Below, piece after piece: positions 1 through 11,200 of a stretch of DNA of 43,437 nucleotides (position 1 is the first letter of the stretch; every line of letters starts with the position of its first letter). The position numbers were made by a program, and so were the translations under genes. The stretch comes from Chara braunii (taxonomy: Eukaryota; Streptophyta; Charophyceae; Charales; Characeae), in the NCBI GenBank assembly GCA_003427395.1, contig BFEA01000018.1, forward strand, positions 6,060,976 to 6,104,412. Direction: 5' to 3'. A model generated the notes under the pieces. That model saw only the letters and a program-made list of their open reading frames with translations. It did not search any database and was not told the origin of the DNA.

Positions 1-40
<40 letters not shown>
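1..40. repeat. (TG)n microsatellite
   Basis: Nearly pure TG dinucleotide run at the window edge. Translations through it (CVCVCV) are meaningless. Confidence 0.95.
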
Positions 41-41
<1 letters not shown>

Positions 42-70
42 CGCGGGGGGGAGGCAACCCCCCCACTGCC

Positions 71-99
71 AATCAATCAATCAATCAATCAATCAATCC

Positions 100-135
<36 letters not shown>

Positions 136-148
136 GTGTGCACATGTT

Positions 149-189
<41 letters not shown>

Positions 190-202
190 GTGTGCACATG
201 TT

Positions 203-248
<46 letters not shown>

Positions 249-303
249 CCAATCAATCAACCAATCAATCAAATAATCAATCAACGAATTAATCAATCAA
301 TCA
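71..303. repeat. (AATC)n microsatellite with two embedded 14-mers
   Basis: AATC tetranucleotide array of about 230 bp. It is interrupted twice by AGTGTGCACATGTT, about 53 bp apart, so the higher-order unit (interruption plus AATC tract) was itself duplicated. The right end decays with CCAATC, AATAATC and CGAATT variants. Some reading frames give INQSINQ repeats, which are not genes. Confidence 0.95.
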
Positions 304-436
304 TTTATTTATTTTTTTCACCGGGGACCAAAAAAAAAAAACATCTTTTTTTTTACTGTTTTTTTAATGGGGGGGTACCCCCTGACACCTGACCCCCCCC
401 CAGCCCATCCACCCCCTCAACACCCCTCCGGAAGGT

Positions 437-545
437 CGTGTACGGATGGCCCGAAGTCCGTACGTACGGGCCGTATGAGCGCCGGGGGGGCCGTACATAC
501 GGACGCCCGGACGTGCGCACGGGCCGTATTCGTACGGCGGTATAC
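437..545. repeat. CGTACG-rich palindromic module
   Basis: G+C-rich stretch packed with overlapping GTACG, CGTACG and GGCCGTA palindromes. It is flanked by A- and T-runs and by C-runs. The same vocabulary recurs at 34956-35010 and 35167-35242. No coding function is supported. Confidence 0.6.
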
Positions 546-852
546 ACAGGTACCAGGGCTAAGCTAGTCCCACACACCCCACTCAGCCCTGATCGAAGCA
601 TATTTGTGCAAGCCTAGTCGCCCAGGTAAGTCAGGCGCTAGGTACAAACGTTTCACTGCAAGTCCCATAGGTGGACCTATTTTGTGTTCTTATCGTTGTG
701 TACACGGTTGTTGTAACTGTTGTTTGTTGTTAGGTGGTTCGCTGTGCACATTGTTGCCATTAGTACTTGTTTGTTGATAGTGAACCGAACATAGGAGGCA
801 GGAAACCCAACCAATCCTTTGGAGAGCCCCACCAACACAAGAGCCCTACCAG
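546..852. other. Non-coding stretch, no recognised feature
   Basis: Mixed-composition DNA between the palindromic module and the stem-loop repeats. I see no gene-like frame, tRNA-like box or terminal inverted repeat in it. Confidence 0.5.
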
Positions 853-1180
853 GACCGACCATAGATTGTACTAAGTCTCACTCTCATCAACTGTTCCTCG
901 TTCCATGGGCGGTCTGTAGGGTTCTAGTTCAGACAGACATCGACAGTGGATTATACTAAGTCTCACTCCCATCAACCGTTCCTGTTCCACGGGCGAGTTG
1001 TCCTTAGGGGAACCCTCATCCTAACCCCTCCCGTGCCTAGTGGCTGAACCCCCCAGATCTCCAGCAAGCAACGGAGTCCCCCTACTCTAATCTTGCCCCA
1101 AGAAACCTACCAACACCGACCATAGTCAGTACTAAGTCTGACTCTCATCAACCGTTCTTGAGGCTATGGGCGGTGTGTAG
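853..1180. repeat. Three related stem-loop repeats
   Basis: Three units start near 853, 945 and 1113 and share the order ACTAAGTCT, CTC, CATCAAC and GTTC. In the first and third, the ends pair: ACCGACCATAG opens the unit and a CTATGGGCGGT-like segment closes it, giving an imperfect hairpin of about 65 bases. The middle copy has a degraded left arm. The family is unrecognised. No box A/B or splice context was found. Confidence 0.5.
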
Positions 1181-1524
1181 GTCTCTGTGTCCTGCCTCCC
1201 ACTAGGTAAGCGAGTTTGAACACATGACCTCATCCATGCAATCTTCTATCAAACCTACTGAACTTTTGTGGAAACTGAACAATTTGTACGCAATATCGGA
1301 CTGGAAGGCAAATGAACAATCATCCTCAGGTATGCAAGCCGACAAAGAACCACTAGAACCAAGAGCATCAGGCAAACATACCATAACCCAAACCCAACAT
1401 ACAACAACCGTGGACTTACCCCTGGGTGGTGCCCAAGCAGTGTTTGTAGTAGCTTACCTGCATCAGCCCAGAGGAGTGTGTCCAGCTGTGCGTCGTTCTA
1501 ACGCCCTGCCGGTGTCCATGCACA
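1181..1524. other. SINE-derived or unassigned DNA
   Basis: Near 1210-1233 the reverse strand reads GAGGTCATGTGTTCAAACTC, which resembles the box-B part of the tRNA-like head at 1525-1607. No matching box A was found, so it is at best a truncated second SINE head. The remainder may be body of the minus-strand SINE, but no tail or target duplication was found. Confidence 0.3.
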
Positions 1525-1607
1525 AGGCTGCAGAGTTTTGAACCCGCAACCTCATACCCCAATGCGCATTTCCAACCGGTGTTGTAACCATCGAGCTACA
1601 TCAACTG
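1525..1607 (-). mobile_element. tRNA-like SINE head (minus strand)
   Basis: On the minus strand a box-A-like TAGCTCGATGGTTA (1585-1598) is followed about 50 bases on by a box-B-like GGGTTCAAAAC (1535-1545), the spacing of an internal pol III promoter in a tRNA. The arms around it do not fold into a clean cloverleaf. It shares the GAGGTTG-GGGTTCAA core with the SINE at 24407-24895, so a tRNA-derived SINE is more likely than a working tRNA gene. Confidence 0.5.
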
Positions 1608-2564
1608 GACTTGGAACAAAATTGCTAATTCCGAGTTGGTGCGTGGTTTCTTTGCCAACGCGAGTTTTTTTTAACTTTAGGGTTTCAAAACATGCTGCCG
1701 TTATTTCTTTTTTCTTTCTGCTCTTTAGTATTGATTTTTCCTCTTATTGTCCGATGCTATTGACAGGAGGCCTCTTGGGTTTGGGACTTTTGTAGTATTG
1801 TGGTTTTAGTTCTTTTTACTTTTTTTACACAGGGGTAGGGCTTTACCTGGAGTGGAAGGTGGAGGCTTTGTGACCCTTGGATACATTCCATAGGTGTCTT
1901 TTAGAGAACTTTTGTGTATTACAAAAGCCAAGAAATGGGTCTGACATCCCTTACAAAAAGGTAGGCTGTTCCGTTGATGGGCGAGATATCATCGATCAAA
2001 TCCAGAAAGTGGACCACTATTCACCACAAACCCTGACACATTCCATAAAACATGTTATTCGTTAAAAAAAGACATTATATTTCAAATTGGTACTCGCAAG
2101 CTATTAATTTCATGTTAAAATCACCATATTTTTGACTTAAATGAAACTTAGGATACGAGTAGTGAACCTGAAGAATGCAATTGACGTGCCATAAATTGAA
2201 ACTGAAGTGAAGATTCAAGGCAATCACGTACTAAACATGACGGTGTACGTGTGGATTCCATGCACTTTCATAAATTGTGTAACCTAAATATCGTTACGGT
2301 AATTGACACGGAGTTGTCAGAAATTGAAAGTCAAGAGAATTTCAACACTCAATGCAATGAGACACCGAAGACCAGTCATGTTGAAGTTCAACGCTCGATT
2401 CCATGACTCCTTAATCGATTTTGTGTGAGCATTACCACTAGTTACCCCGACAAACAATCCACACCAAACGTCAAGTAATCAAGTGACCTATACTCACCAA
2501 CTTTCACAGATAATCAATCCACCTATACTCACCAACTTTCACAGAACCATCATCTATAGGATTC
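1608..2564. other. AT-rich non-coding stretch with a 25-bp direct repeat
   Basis: No frame here looks like a gene. A 25-bp sequence starting ACCTATACTCACC occurs at 2486-2510 and again at 2521-2545 (period 35). Otherwise I see nothing recognisable. Confidence 0.5.
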
Positions 2565-2700
2565 TTTTTTTTTTTTTTTTTTTAAAGGCGGCGGCCTTGA
2601 GATATTATCATTGAGCTGACCGCCCCCAAGCGATTCATTAGTAGTTGGTTTTACTCATCAAGTTCATGGGTGTACCCACTAAGCTAGGCTCTTCGGTATC
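2565..2700 (-). mobile_element. SINE, minus strand, box B deleted
   Basis: Reading the minus strand, a tRNA-like start with box A (AGCTTAGTGGGTA) lies near 2680-2695. The body matches the SINE at 25145-25303 (shared GAGATATTATCATTGAGCTGAC). The 3' end is a CCTTT followed by an A-run, seen as the T-run 2565-2583 on the plus strand. Relative to the 25 kb copy, 41 bp containing box B are missing, bounded by AGTTC direct repeats. The copy should therefore be unable to use its own pol III promoter. Confidence 0.65.
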
Positions 2701-3337
2701 TATCGGCCTCTATCCCATGGTCACGCCCCAAACAACACTATTGCCGAAAAAAAAGACAAACCCTTACGAAATAAGCATAAGGCCGGACATGAACCTAAAC
2801 TAAAAGCAAAAAAACAAAAGAACAAAACACAGCCGTCTAAAAATAAGCAGAAACCGAACTGCCAATCGCGTACAAACGTCTTTCATAAATAAGCTTCTTT
2901 GTTCATAAACAGGCGAAGCTCCCACGTCTGGCCGGTCGTCCGCTGAGTCGCACTCGTCTAATCTAAACCAGTCCAGCCAATCGTGTCCCTCAAACCGTCG
3001 TCGGCTACTAAAAACCACTAAACAGCTGGAGCAAAGCCGTAAGGGTGCTAAACCAGTGAGAAACCACTAAAGCAGCGGGAGCAGGAAACCCCTAAGGGAC
3101 AACCCCCCTGATCAGTCCCATATGTTCACAAAATGTATATTGCAGGCCCCAGATCCCGCGCATTTCCTTGACCCCACATCCGCCTCGTGCGCCACAGAAG
3201 GGGTTGTTGACAAATGTCAGCTTATCTGTAAGTCGAGACCAGCCATATCTAGGGGAGTAGCCCTCCCCGCTTCAGAGCCAGCACCACACCACCCATCGAC
3301 CCACGCAACCATTAAGGGCCTCGCCGGACAGTACACG
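2701..3337. other. Non-coding stretch with short degenerate repeats
   Basis: Segments around 3015-3105 repeat CCACTAAA, GGAGCA and CCTAAGGG loosely. No open frame has convincing composition, and no RNA gene or terminal repeat was recognised. Confidence 0.4.
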
Positions 3338-3795
3338 AAACGAGAAAACAAACTACTTCGTTTCGTGAATGTTTCGCCGCACAGTCAAGAAACGAAAATT
3401 GTCAGGAGGAAGTCGCGAAGTGTGTCAGATTTGCAATTCATGAGCCTCCACACGTGCCCTTTCCATGCCCGCCTGTAACGCGCGAAAAGTCGTAGGTCCT
3501 CCCGAAGGCCGGTTGAGGTGTTGCGGATCGGCGCAAGTCAGGGAAGTCTGTCCAAACGGAGTGCGTCCAAAATTTTGGACCTTAGTGTGTGCCAGAACTC
3601 GCGACCGAAATGAGGAACCACGCGAGTCCTCACGACCGTTTTGTCCACTGGTTGGGCCCAAACCAGCGGGCTGTCCCCCACTGCGAGCCTCCGCACGTGC
3701 CCCTTCCATGCCGCCGCACAGCACACACGAAACGCAAACGGATCCCATCAGGTCGCTCCCTCGAGACAGTTCCTGTGTGTTGTGCGGCAATGACG

Positions 3796-3872
3796 CCAGA
3801 AACGAAACGAAACGATGATTTCGGGCCTTGTGAAGCCCCGCGAGTTCGACGCTCGTTTCGTTTCGTTTCTGG
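3796..3872. repeat. Perfect 20-bp hairpin of GAAAC repeats
   Basis: CCAGAAACGAAACGAAACGA at 3796-3815 is exactly reverse-complementary to 3853-3872, with a 37-base loop. Related CACGAAACG motifs lie at 3338-3370, 3725-3735 and 23915-23935, the last two preceded by a similar GCCGCAC context. This looks like the core of an unclassified foldback repeat. Frames through 3338-4068 are shadows of this composition. Confidence 0.7.
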
Positions 3873-3974
3873 TGCCGTCCGACGAACCCCTAAGCCGCCG
3901 CTGCTCTAGCCGTGCCAACAGCGAACTCTGGCAAGCAGGACCTATACCGTCCCTGCGGCGCGATGCCCAACCGC

Positions 3975-4008
3975 CGTTTTGCACATTTGGAGCGAGGCCC
4001 AAAAACAT
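3975..4008. repeat. Foldback module shared with 21335-21369
   Basis: GTTTTGCACATTTGGAGCGAGGCCCAAAAACAT-type sequence is present here and, reverse-complemented and essentially identical over about 33 bp, at 21335-21369. It abuts the left end of the foldback element at 4009. It shows that these elements are mosaics of dispersed modules. Confidence 0.65.
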
Positions 4009-4548
4009 AGGGCCTCGCCGCACCACTGTCGAAAATGCGATTTTTGACAGTTCCTCTTCACCACACAAGCTGTAGAAGTCGGAGACAGGAAGAAAATTTG
4101 CAAGTTGTCAGAGAACGCTTCTCTACACCTCCTCTCTAAGGGCCTCACCGTACCACTGTCAAAAGGCACAAAAATTCGACGGCTGTCATAAAAAATTTGA
4201 CAGCCTCCATTCGACAGTTTGCCCCCCTTCGCCACACAGCACTGTAGAGTGCACGCACTTGTGAAAGAAGGATGGAAAAAGATGAACGCTCCTGAGGGTA
4301 CGACAAGCATCGGTCTATCCCGACCTTACCCCTACTCACCATATTTCGAAGCGAAGTCGACATCGCAGCCGAGGAGTGTCGAAACCATCGGAGTAGCAGG
4401 CTGGGAATTCAACGACTTTCGACTGGAGGTGTCGAGAAGCATTCTCTGACAACTTGCAATTTTTCTTCTCGTCTCCGACTTCGACAGCCTGTGTGCCGAA
4501 GAGGAACTGTCGAAAATAGCATTTTCGACAGTGGTGCGGCGAGACCCT
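4009..4548. mobile_element. Foldback element with ~124-bp terminal inverted repeats
   Basis: The left arm 4009-4132 begins AGGGCCTCGCCGCACCACTG. The right arm 4425-4548 is its reverse complement with scattered mismatches over the full length, including the CTGTCGAAAATGC, GTCGGAGAC and GTTGTCAGAGAA blocks. The total span is 540 bp. No target duplication was found and no transposase frame is present, so this is a non-autonomous foldback (MITE-like) element. The arms are themselves dense in TGTCGAAA/TTTCGACA mini-palindromes. Confidence 0.75.
4139..4275. mobile_element. Second foldback arm nested inside the 4009-4548 element
   Basis: It begins AGGGCCTCACCGTACCACTG, a variant of the outer terminus, and runs through a CGACGGCTGTCA block and CGCCACACAGCACTGTAGAG. 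The same module is present in reverse orientation at 21049-21187. The adjacent 4275-4360 part recurs in reverse at 13055-13197. Confidence 0.65.
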
Positions 4549-4617
4549 AAAGTTGTTGAATCCCCAACCTGCTACTCCGATGCTTTCGACACTCCTCGGC
4601 TGCGCCGTCGACTTCGA
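4345..4617. repeat. Second inverted repeat interlocked with the foldback arms
   Basis: Segment 4345-4419 (with GCAGCCGAGGAGTGTCGAAA and ATCGGAGTAGCAGG) is inverted at 4549-4617. Its loop is the right arm of the 4009-4548 element, so the order along the DNA is A, B, A', B'. Confidence 0.7.
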
Positions 4618-5279
4618 GGCTCGCCACACAGGCTGTCGAATGTTGAAAATTTTCAACAGGTGTCAGAAAATTTTCGACAGTCGGGCCGTCGACAGTTTCG
4701 CCCCCCTTCTGTCGAGGGGCGAGGTTGTCGAAAGTTGCCAAGTCGACTCAGCCTTTCGACAGGTGCTGTGTGGCGATGGCGGTGGCCTGTCGGGAGTTGT
4801 TACAGGGATGAATTTATGCGCGCAAGCGGACCAGATGTCGACGCCGTTTTCGACAGCAACTGTTGACTACATACGGACAAACAGGCAACTGCTGTCACGG
4901 AGCAGTCCCGGAGAATGGAAAATCGGAGGCGTTTTTCGAAAGGTGGGCGGGCCTTCGAAAGGTGGGCGGTCCACTGTCGAATTTCCGTCACCAGCAGGCT
5001 GGAGGAAACGGTTGCTGGAGGGCGGCTGTCGAAAGTGCCATCCTGACACCTGTGGAAAGTTTTTTGAGGCAGGTGGGGGACTCCGCAGGCGTTCCAGTAG
5101 CGCTCTGGATGCGCTAAGTTGGCGTCAGTTCGTTTGCAGCCTAGCGCTAACCTTCCGCGCCAGGGTCAGGCGGCGCTTACGAGAAAGGAGCATGTTTCAG
5201 ATCCATGGGACGTTTTGGGGAAAGAAGCGTGCCGCGACTAGATGCCGACATAGTTGAGCTATGCCGATGGGTGGTTATA
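4618..5279. other. TCGAC/TTTCGACA-rich mosaic, no gene
   Basis: A continuation of the foldback vocabulary: AATTTTCGACAG, TGTCGAAAGT and duplicated CGAAAGGTGGGCGG near 4935-4970. A 234-codon frame exists over 4553-5257, but it crosses the inverted repeats, has R/S/G-rich composition and matches nothing I know. I do not call it a gene. Confidence 0.45.
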
Positions 5280-5754
5280 CTCAACTATTCCTTAATTGGA
5301 ATAGGAACGCCGTTGCGTTCGGAACATGACCCCTAGTCGTTTCCCTTGCTTTTCTTGTATTCAATACTTTTATTTACCATTTTTCTGACGAGGATTCTGT
5401 GCGTAGTTATGAAACTAATCAATCGCCCAGAGAGAAGTGGCGGCCACAAGTTTGAGAATTGATTGCTATGAAGGCATACCAGGAGAGTTGACTCATGGAC
5501 GGTATTTGTGGTAAACTTCCGTAACCCTCTCTATTTTCTTTTCCCTCGCAGCAATTCTGTCTGGTGATGGCAGCTTTGTGATGTGGACAGGTGACTATAA
5601 TTTATTGAGGCTTGGTCAAACTAACGCAGTCCTATCTAGGAGAGAGGAGCATCTTGATTTCCTGTCTGCGTGTATCGTATGAGGAAGTATCCCGAGACTG
5701 TCCCAAGATTAGTAGAGAAGGTTGGTCGTAGCCTTTCCAGAGGTCAATCTAGGG

Positions 5755-8167
5755 ATGGAACCGAAAAACAAGGGCAGAGGGTCGGCAACCCCTTCATCTC
5801 CGGACAAAGCCCGCCTGAGTCAATTAATGCAAGATTGTTACCACGAAGGGATCTTACCAAAAGGGATAATTATTGACCATCCGGACCAGATAGAGAGAAG
5901 AGATGACTATGTTAGAGTCAACATCTCCCCCGAAGCCTATGCCGCTCAGACGGAATGGCTTGAGGAGCATGGAGTAACCATTATGTTTGGGCTGGAATCC
6001 GACTCCTTCTCGGTCGGGCTGAAAAAGAAGATCATAAGGACTTACGAGAATAGTTGGATAGGAAGTGCGATGTTGGGTCCGGAGCCGAGACGAGGCTTAT
6101 TTAAGAACGAAGGAAGAAGCCTCATCTCCTACATTACAAGTACAAAGGCAATTGTCGAGTACCTCCGCCTGAAAGGGCATGACGAGGTCAGATTGGATGG
6201 TAAATTGCACAGGCTTACAATCCGCCCTTGGATGTCGGAATCGGAACTCCAGGTCTGGAGGGAGACGAATAGATTTGTTTTTTTCAAGGTCAAGTGTCTC
6301 CACTTTCCGTTAGCAGTGATGCCAGTTATCGAGGAGGCAGTTGCGAAAGCGTTTGGAAGGGTAATTAAGACTCATCCCATGACCAAAAATCCAGTCGAAC
6401 CCGAATTACATAATATTCGATTCGACCTCGAACCCTCGGCGACAGACAATTATGCACCATACTTGGTCATCGGTATTCTCGATGGGCATGAGACTATCGT
6501 AACTATAGAAGTCGCCTGTGCCTCCTCGGAATGGTGCTCAGCCTGCAAGCAATATTTTCACTTAGAGGGTGATCCAGACTGTCCGACAAAAAGATGGAAG
6601 ACAAGGCCCTCACCTGACGATATTGAGAAGGGACCCCCCGATGCGTCTGAGAGATGAGCCATGGAGAAACAAAAGGAGATTGAAAGGGAAAGGGAACGCA
6701 GGTGGGAGGAGGAAAAGGAACGGGAGAAAGAATGAGAGAAGGCGAAACAGATGGATATTGATAAGGCGAAAGAGATTGAGGACAGGGAAAGGGAAAAATA
6801 GAAGGAGAGAGAGAAGGAAAAAGAGAGAGAGTTGGAAAGAGAAAAGGAGAAGGAGCGTGAACGAGATAGCCTGAGAAGGGCCGAGTTGGAAAGAGAGGGA
6901 GAAAGGGAGAAGGAGAAGGAGATGGAGATGGAAAGAGGAAGACTGATGGAAAGGGAAAGGGAGTTGGAGAGAAGGAGAGAAAGGCTCAGAGAAGAAGAGG
7001 AACAACGGGAGAGATTTATGGCCTTAAGAGAGTTAGAGGAGTATGAGGAGGGGGATAAGGAGGGATTGAGCAGAAGCGGAAGCCTCGGAGAGGTATTGAG
7101 AGTCAGGGACCGGGAACGGGAGAGATCCCCACCGCCCTTTGTAAGGCCCATCCCCACTTTTATCTCATCAGCACCACCCCCCCGGTCAGTTAACAGCACT
7201 CGCACGATCAGGTGGAAACCCGACCAATTGGGACTCTACCTCCTTTGTCACCACTCACGAGAACTCTATGTTTCAAAGGCATGTGACCCCCTCTCCCCCA
7301 GGCGTGGATCTGAACGATCCTCTCTAAGAGGATGATGAGGGGGATGCAGGTACCACTCCTGCAGGGGAGATTCGGTTAATTACCGATAGCAGATCTGAGA
7401 CAGGAGAAGACATGCAAATGGTGGATCCCTTGTTAGCTGTCCCAGTCAGACCAGCGGCAGACAATCCAGCAGGGGACACAGTAGGCCCCGAGTCACCTTC
7501 GAAGAGAAAGGGAGCCTCCAGGGCCACCCCGTACGTACTTGATGCATCAGGCAGGAAATCCCTGAGAAGCAAAGCGAAGGCCCCAGAGGGGAGACAGTCC
7601 CTCACTAAAGCTTTACCGATGGTAACTGCCTTGAGGAAAGAAAAAAACAAAACAGAGAGTTTCTTGGTACCGTTGATTTGTTCTTCCTCCAATCAGGGTC
7701 CCCTCTTATTTACAAAGGAATTGTCTGAAACAGAGTTTGACTTGCCAATTTTCCAAGTACAAGCCCCTCCCTCAGAGCAGCAATTTATCGAAGCGGCCAA
7801 CCAGGTACTCAACGGGTTTTGTCCCGTTGGCTTCGTTCCGGACCCTCGAATAGGCCGTCACGTGATATCAACTGGGAAGGACTTGAAAGTTTGTCTGTAT
7901 TTCACCTTTTTGAACATTCACTTTGAGGACGACACCCAGGAGAACCTGAAATCCTTGGCCCCCCATTGGACTCTTCTCGAAAATTTTGTAACGATCGGCC
8001 ATGAAACTCCTGGGAAATTCCGCTTAACGGATAAGGCATCAGGGCAGGATCTAGCAGATTGGTTCCGACACGCTGATATGAAGGACACGATCCTAGGTTC
8101 GGCCCTGACCAACACCCTTCGAGAACCGTGGTATTTGAATAGAGAAGGAAACAAAGACAAGCCGTGA
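5755..8167 (+). pseudogene. LINE-A ORF1 (nucleic-acid-binding ORF1p), degraded
   Basis: The ATG at 5755 opens a 300-codon frame to a TGA at 6655. The protein is basic and ends with a CX2CX4HX6C zinc-knuckle-like motif (WCSACKQYFH then C). It aligns along its length with the LINE-C frame at 19558-20382: both have a short helical start, then VEYLRLKG/IADYMINKG-type and EWC..C blocks. The same frame continues past the stop as a highly charged E/R/K coiled-coil-like region (6661-7060), broken by further stops near 6733 and 6799, then ends at 7335. The reading shifts to another frame around 7336-7412, where a C-terminal domain (7412-8167) aligns with the LINE-B ORF1 remnant (shared VP.IC, NQVLNGF/KQQLNNRF and P..GR blocks). 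In L1-like LINEs ORF1p binds and packages the element RNA. The intact ancestor would have been about 800 residues. Confidence 0.75.
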
Positions 8168-8234
8168 AGCAAAAACCCTGTGTTGATGGCAGCCCACCCT
8201 ATCCAAAAGCAGGGAGTACTACGGGCGTTGTCCC

Positions 8235-11200
8235 ATGGTACTGCCGAATAGGTTAAGAATAACATCATGGAATGCTCAGGGTTTAGGGGATACTACGAGG
8301 AGGCACAAAAGAAGCAGACTTACTTCCTGGTTTCATTCTGAAAACGTGCAGATCCTTTGCATACAAGAAACCAAATTAGACTCGGATAAACTATCGCATG
8401 CAAGGAACTAGTGGAGGGGACCACAATTTGGGGCCCGCGCGGACGGGACCAAAGGAGGTACAGCAGTCTTATTTCACAACGACCTTGAAGTCGAGATTCT
8501 CGATTTCTTCTCAGATTCTGCAGGACGCTTTGTATGGGTTAAATTTTCCATAGGAACAGAGGACTGGGCCGTTATGTCCATCTACGCACCGGTAGACTAT
8601 AAGGAAAGGACTCCCTTCTTAGCTAATCTTCCAGCCTTTATTCTGGATACCGAACATCTATTGCTAGCGGCAGATTGGAACACGATTATAACCCCAGGAC
8701 TAAACACTCCCCGACTAGACCCGCTGAGAGATAAATCTAAGTTGTTGATCGACTTCATGGAATCACAGAGCTTAACAGATGTTTATCGTGTATTGAACCC
8801 AGAGTCGAACGGGTTCACATGGTTCAGCGCTCTAGCCTCAGGGAGGAGACTAGATTTCTTCCTAGCTAGGGGGTCAACATGGGATCGCTGTATATGGGCG
8901 GACTACCAATTCAGCTCCCTCTCAGATCACTATCCAATGATCATGGACGTCCTCACAAGGGATAATGTGGAACGAATGGGCGGTACCTTCCGGTTAAATG
9001 TAGCTAATTTAAAAGATAAGGGAATAAAAGAGTGGGTGACTAAACACATGTCTGATTGGTATAAGGCCAAATTCCTATTTCAAACAGAGGAAGAATGGGC
9101 CGATACAGGGTTAGCTGTGATTTCAAATACCATGAACGTTTTTTCTCAGATTAAAGCTGGGAGAAGGAATAAGGCTGAGAAAGATTTGAAAGTGGAAATC
9201 GCCGAAGCAGAAAAAACAGATAGGCTCGGACCAATACGCAAATCACTTTTGGTCAAAAAAAGAGGAAAGAACTTCTGTTGGCGCTGGAAGAGCTAGAAGT
9301 AAGAAAACAAACTCAGTGGCTAGAATGATTAAACTTAAGGGGCATTACGGGCTATGACAGAATGGCGAAATTAACTTTTCGGTCGTTGATGTTACGTCAA
9401 TCCAGACCTCTGCTGAGGCAACTTGCCCACCCGCTTAACCCTTCGCTCCCAGTCACAGACTCCATCCAACACATGTGTGAATATGCCAAGGATTATTTCA
9501 AGGATATTTTTTCGACAACAAGGCAAGAGTCGAACTTTGACGTTGATTTGTCTATCAACTCAAGATATTGGGAAAGATCGAAGGCAACGATCTCTAGGCA
9601 AGGGAAACTGGATCTTGATAGACCTTTTACAACAACGGAGTTAAATCAGGCATTGAAAGGCATGAAATCAGGTAAATGCCCAGGTCCCGATGGGATCCCG
9701 ATGGAATTTTTTGAGGAAACTTAGGATTCAATGGGCCCTTTCCTCACAGACATCAGCAACCGGCTATTGGTAGGCGGACCTCTTCCAAAGGGCTTGACAA
9801 GGGGTGTTATTTCATTAATGTACAAGAAGGAAGACAAAAAGGAAGTGAAGAACTACCAGACTATTTCCCTTTTGAAGGTAACTTACAAGATAATAGTGAA
9901 AGCAGTAGCGGGCAGACTGGCCAGATATCTGCCTGAGATAATCGGCCAAGAGCAGGGGGCCTTCGTTAAAGGCAGATCAATACACGAGAACATTATGGCA
10001 ATCCTACAAGCCTTAGAAATTATCGCTGCGAAAAACAGGAACGTGAAGACACTGCTGATAGACATGGATAAAGGTTATGACAAAGTGGGTTGGGCTTTCG
10101 TTGCCACCACACTCAAAATTATGAACTTTGGCTCGAATTTTTTGAAGGTAGTGAAAGCACTGTACTCACAGGGTACGACACATGTTAATGTCAACGGATG
10201 TCTATCGCAGGAAATCACGCTCACCCGCTCCCTGCGGCAAGGCTGCCCGCTGGCCCCGCTGCTGTTCGTCATTCAATTAGAAGTCCTGTTGGATAATATC
10301 AGGTTCAACGAGGAAATAACCGGTTTATATATGTCTGAGAAGCTTAATTGGAAAGGGAACGCGCTAGCAAACGATTTGACCTTGATATGTAAAAATACGC
10401 GATCCTCACTAACCGAGCTTAGGAGATTACTAGAGGAGTACTGTCATTTGTCGGAAGCCTCGATTAATTGGTCAAAGTCCTCCTACTTGCTGCCTGAACC
10501 ATTCAACATTGCATGCGATTGGGGTATGAACAGACTTAGAGAGAGGGACTCGGAACGTTTGCTGGGGGTTCAAGTCTCTTTAGGGAATGCCACCTCAAGA
10601 CAAGACGACCTCTTGGAAACAAAAGTGGCCAGGATAGCGAATTGGGAGAGAGGCCACCAACTGTCATTATTTGGTCGAGCCTTAGTACTAACAGTAGCGG
10701 TCTTTTCCATCTTGTGGTTCCCTTTGGTGTTGCACCTGTTGAGTGATCGAGCCTACAGAAATGTTAAGCAAGAGGCAACCCGTTACATATGGAAACCAAC
10801 GTTAAAAGAAGGAGAGGGTTATCTTACCAAAGTCGCCTGGGAAGTAGTAGCCCAGCCCAGATCAGAAGGGGGCTTGGGGCTAATAGATCCCAGACAACAG
10901 AATTTGGCACTACTAGCGAGGTGGCCAGTGAAGGCTATGACAGCCGGGAATGGGGAACATAAGGTATGAATTGATTTTGTTGAATATATTTTAGGTACTG
11001 GGTGGGGGCTGAAAGACAGAAGCTTAGTTTGGCCTTGCCTCTTGCTGCCTTCATTTGCCAATAGGCACCCAAAATCGCGCCTTTGGGGAGATATCCTCAA
11101 GGCTCGGAGGGTATTATATCCAGAGCTTATCAACCCTCCGGCTTCGAAGGACATGGTGCTGAACCAGATGCTTTTTGAAAATGTGTTTATTTTGCAAACT

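Noticed and set aside
4553-5257. A 234-codon open frame in the TCGAC-rich region.
   Set aside because: It crosses inverted-repeat arms and mini-palindromes, its composition follows the repeat, and overlapping frames of similar length exist on both strands.
6558-7205. A minus-strand Ser-rich frame of 215 codons.
   Set aside because: It is the complement of the E/R/K-rich LINE-A ORF1 region, a shadow of that composition.
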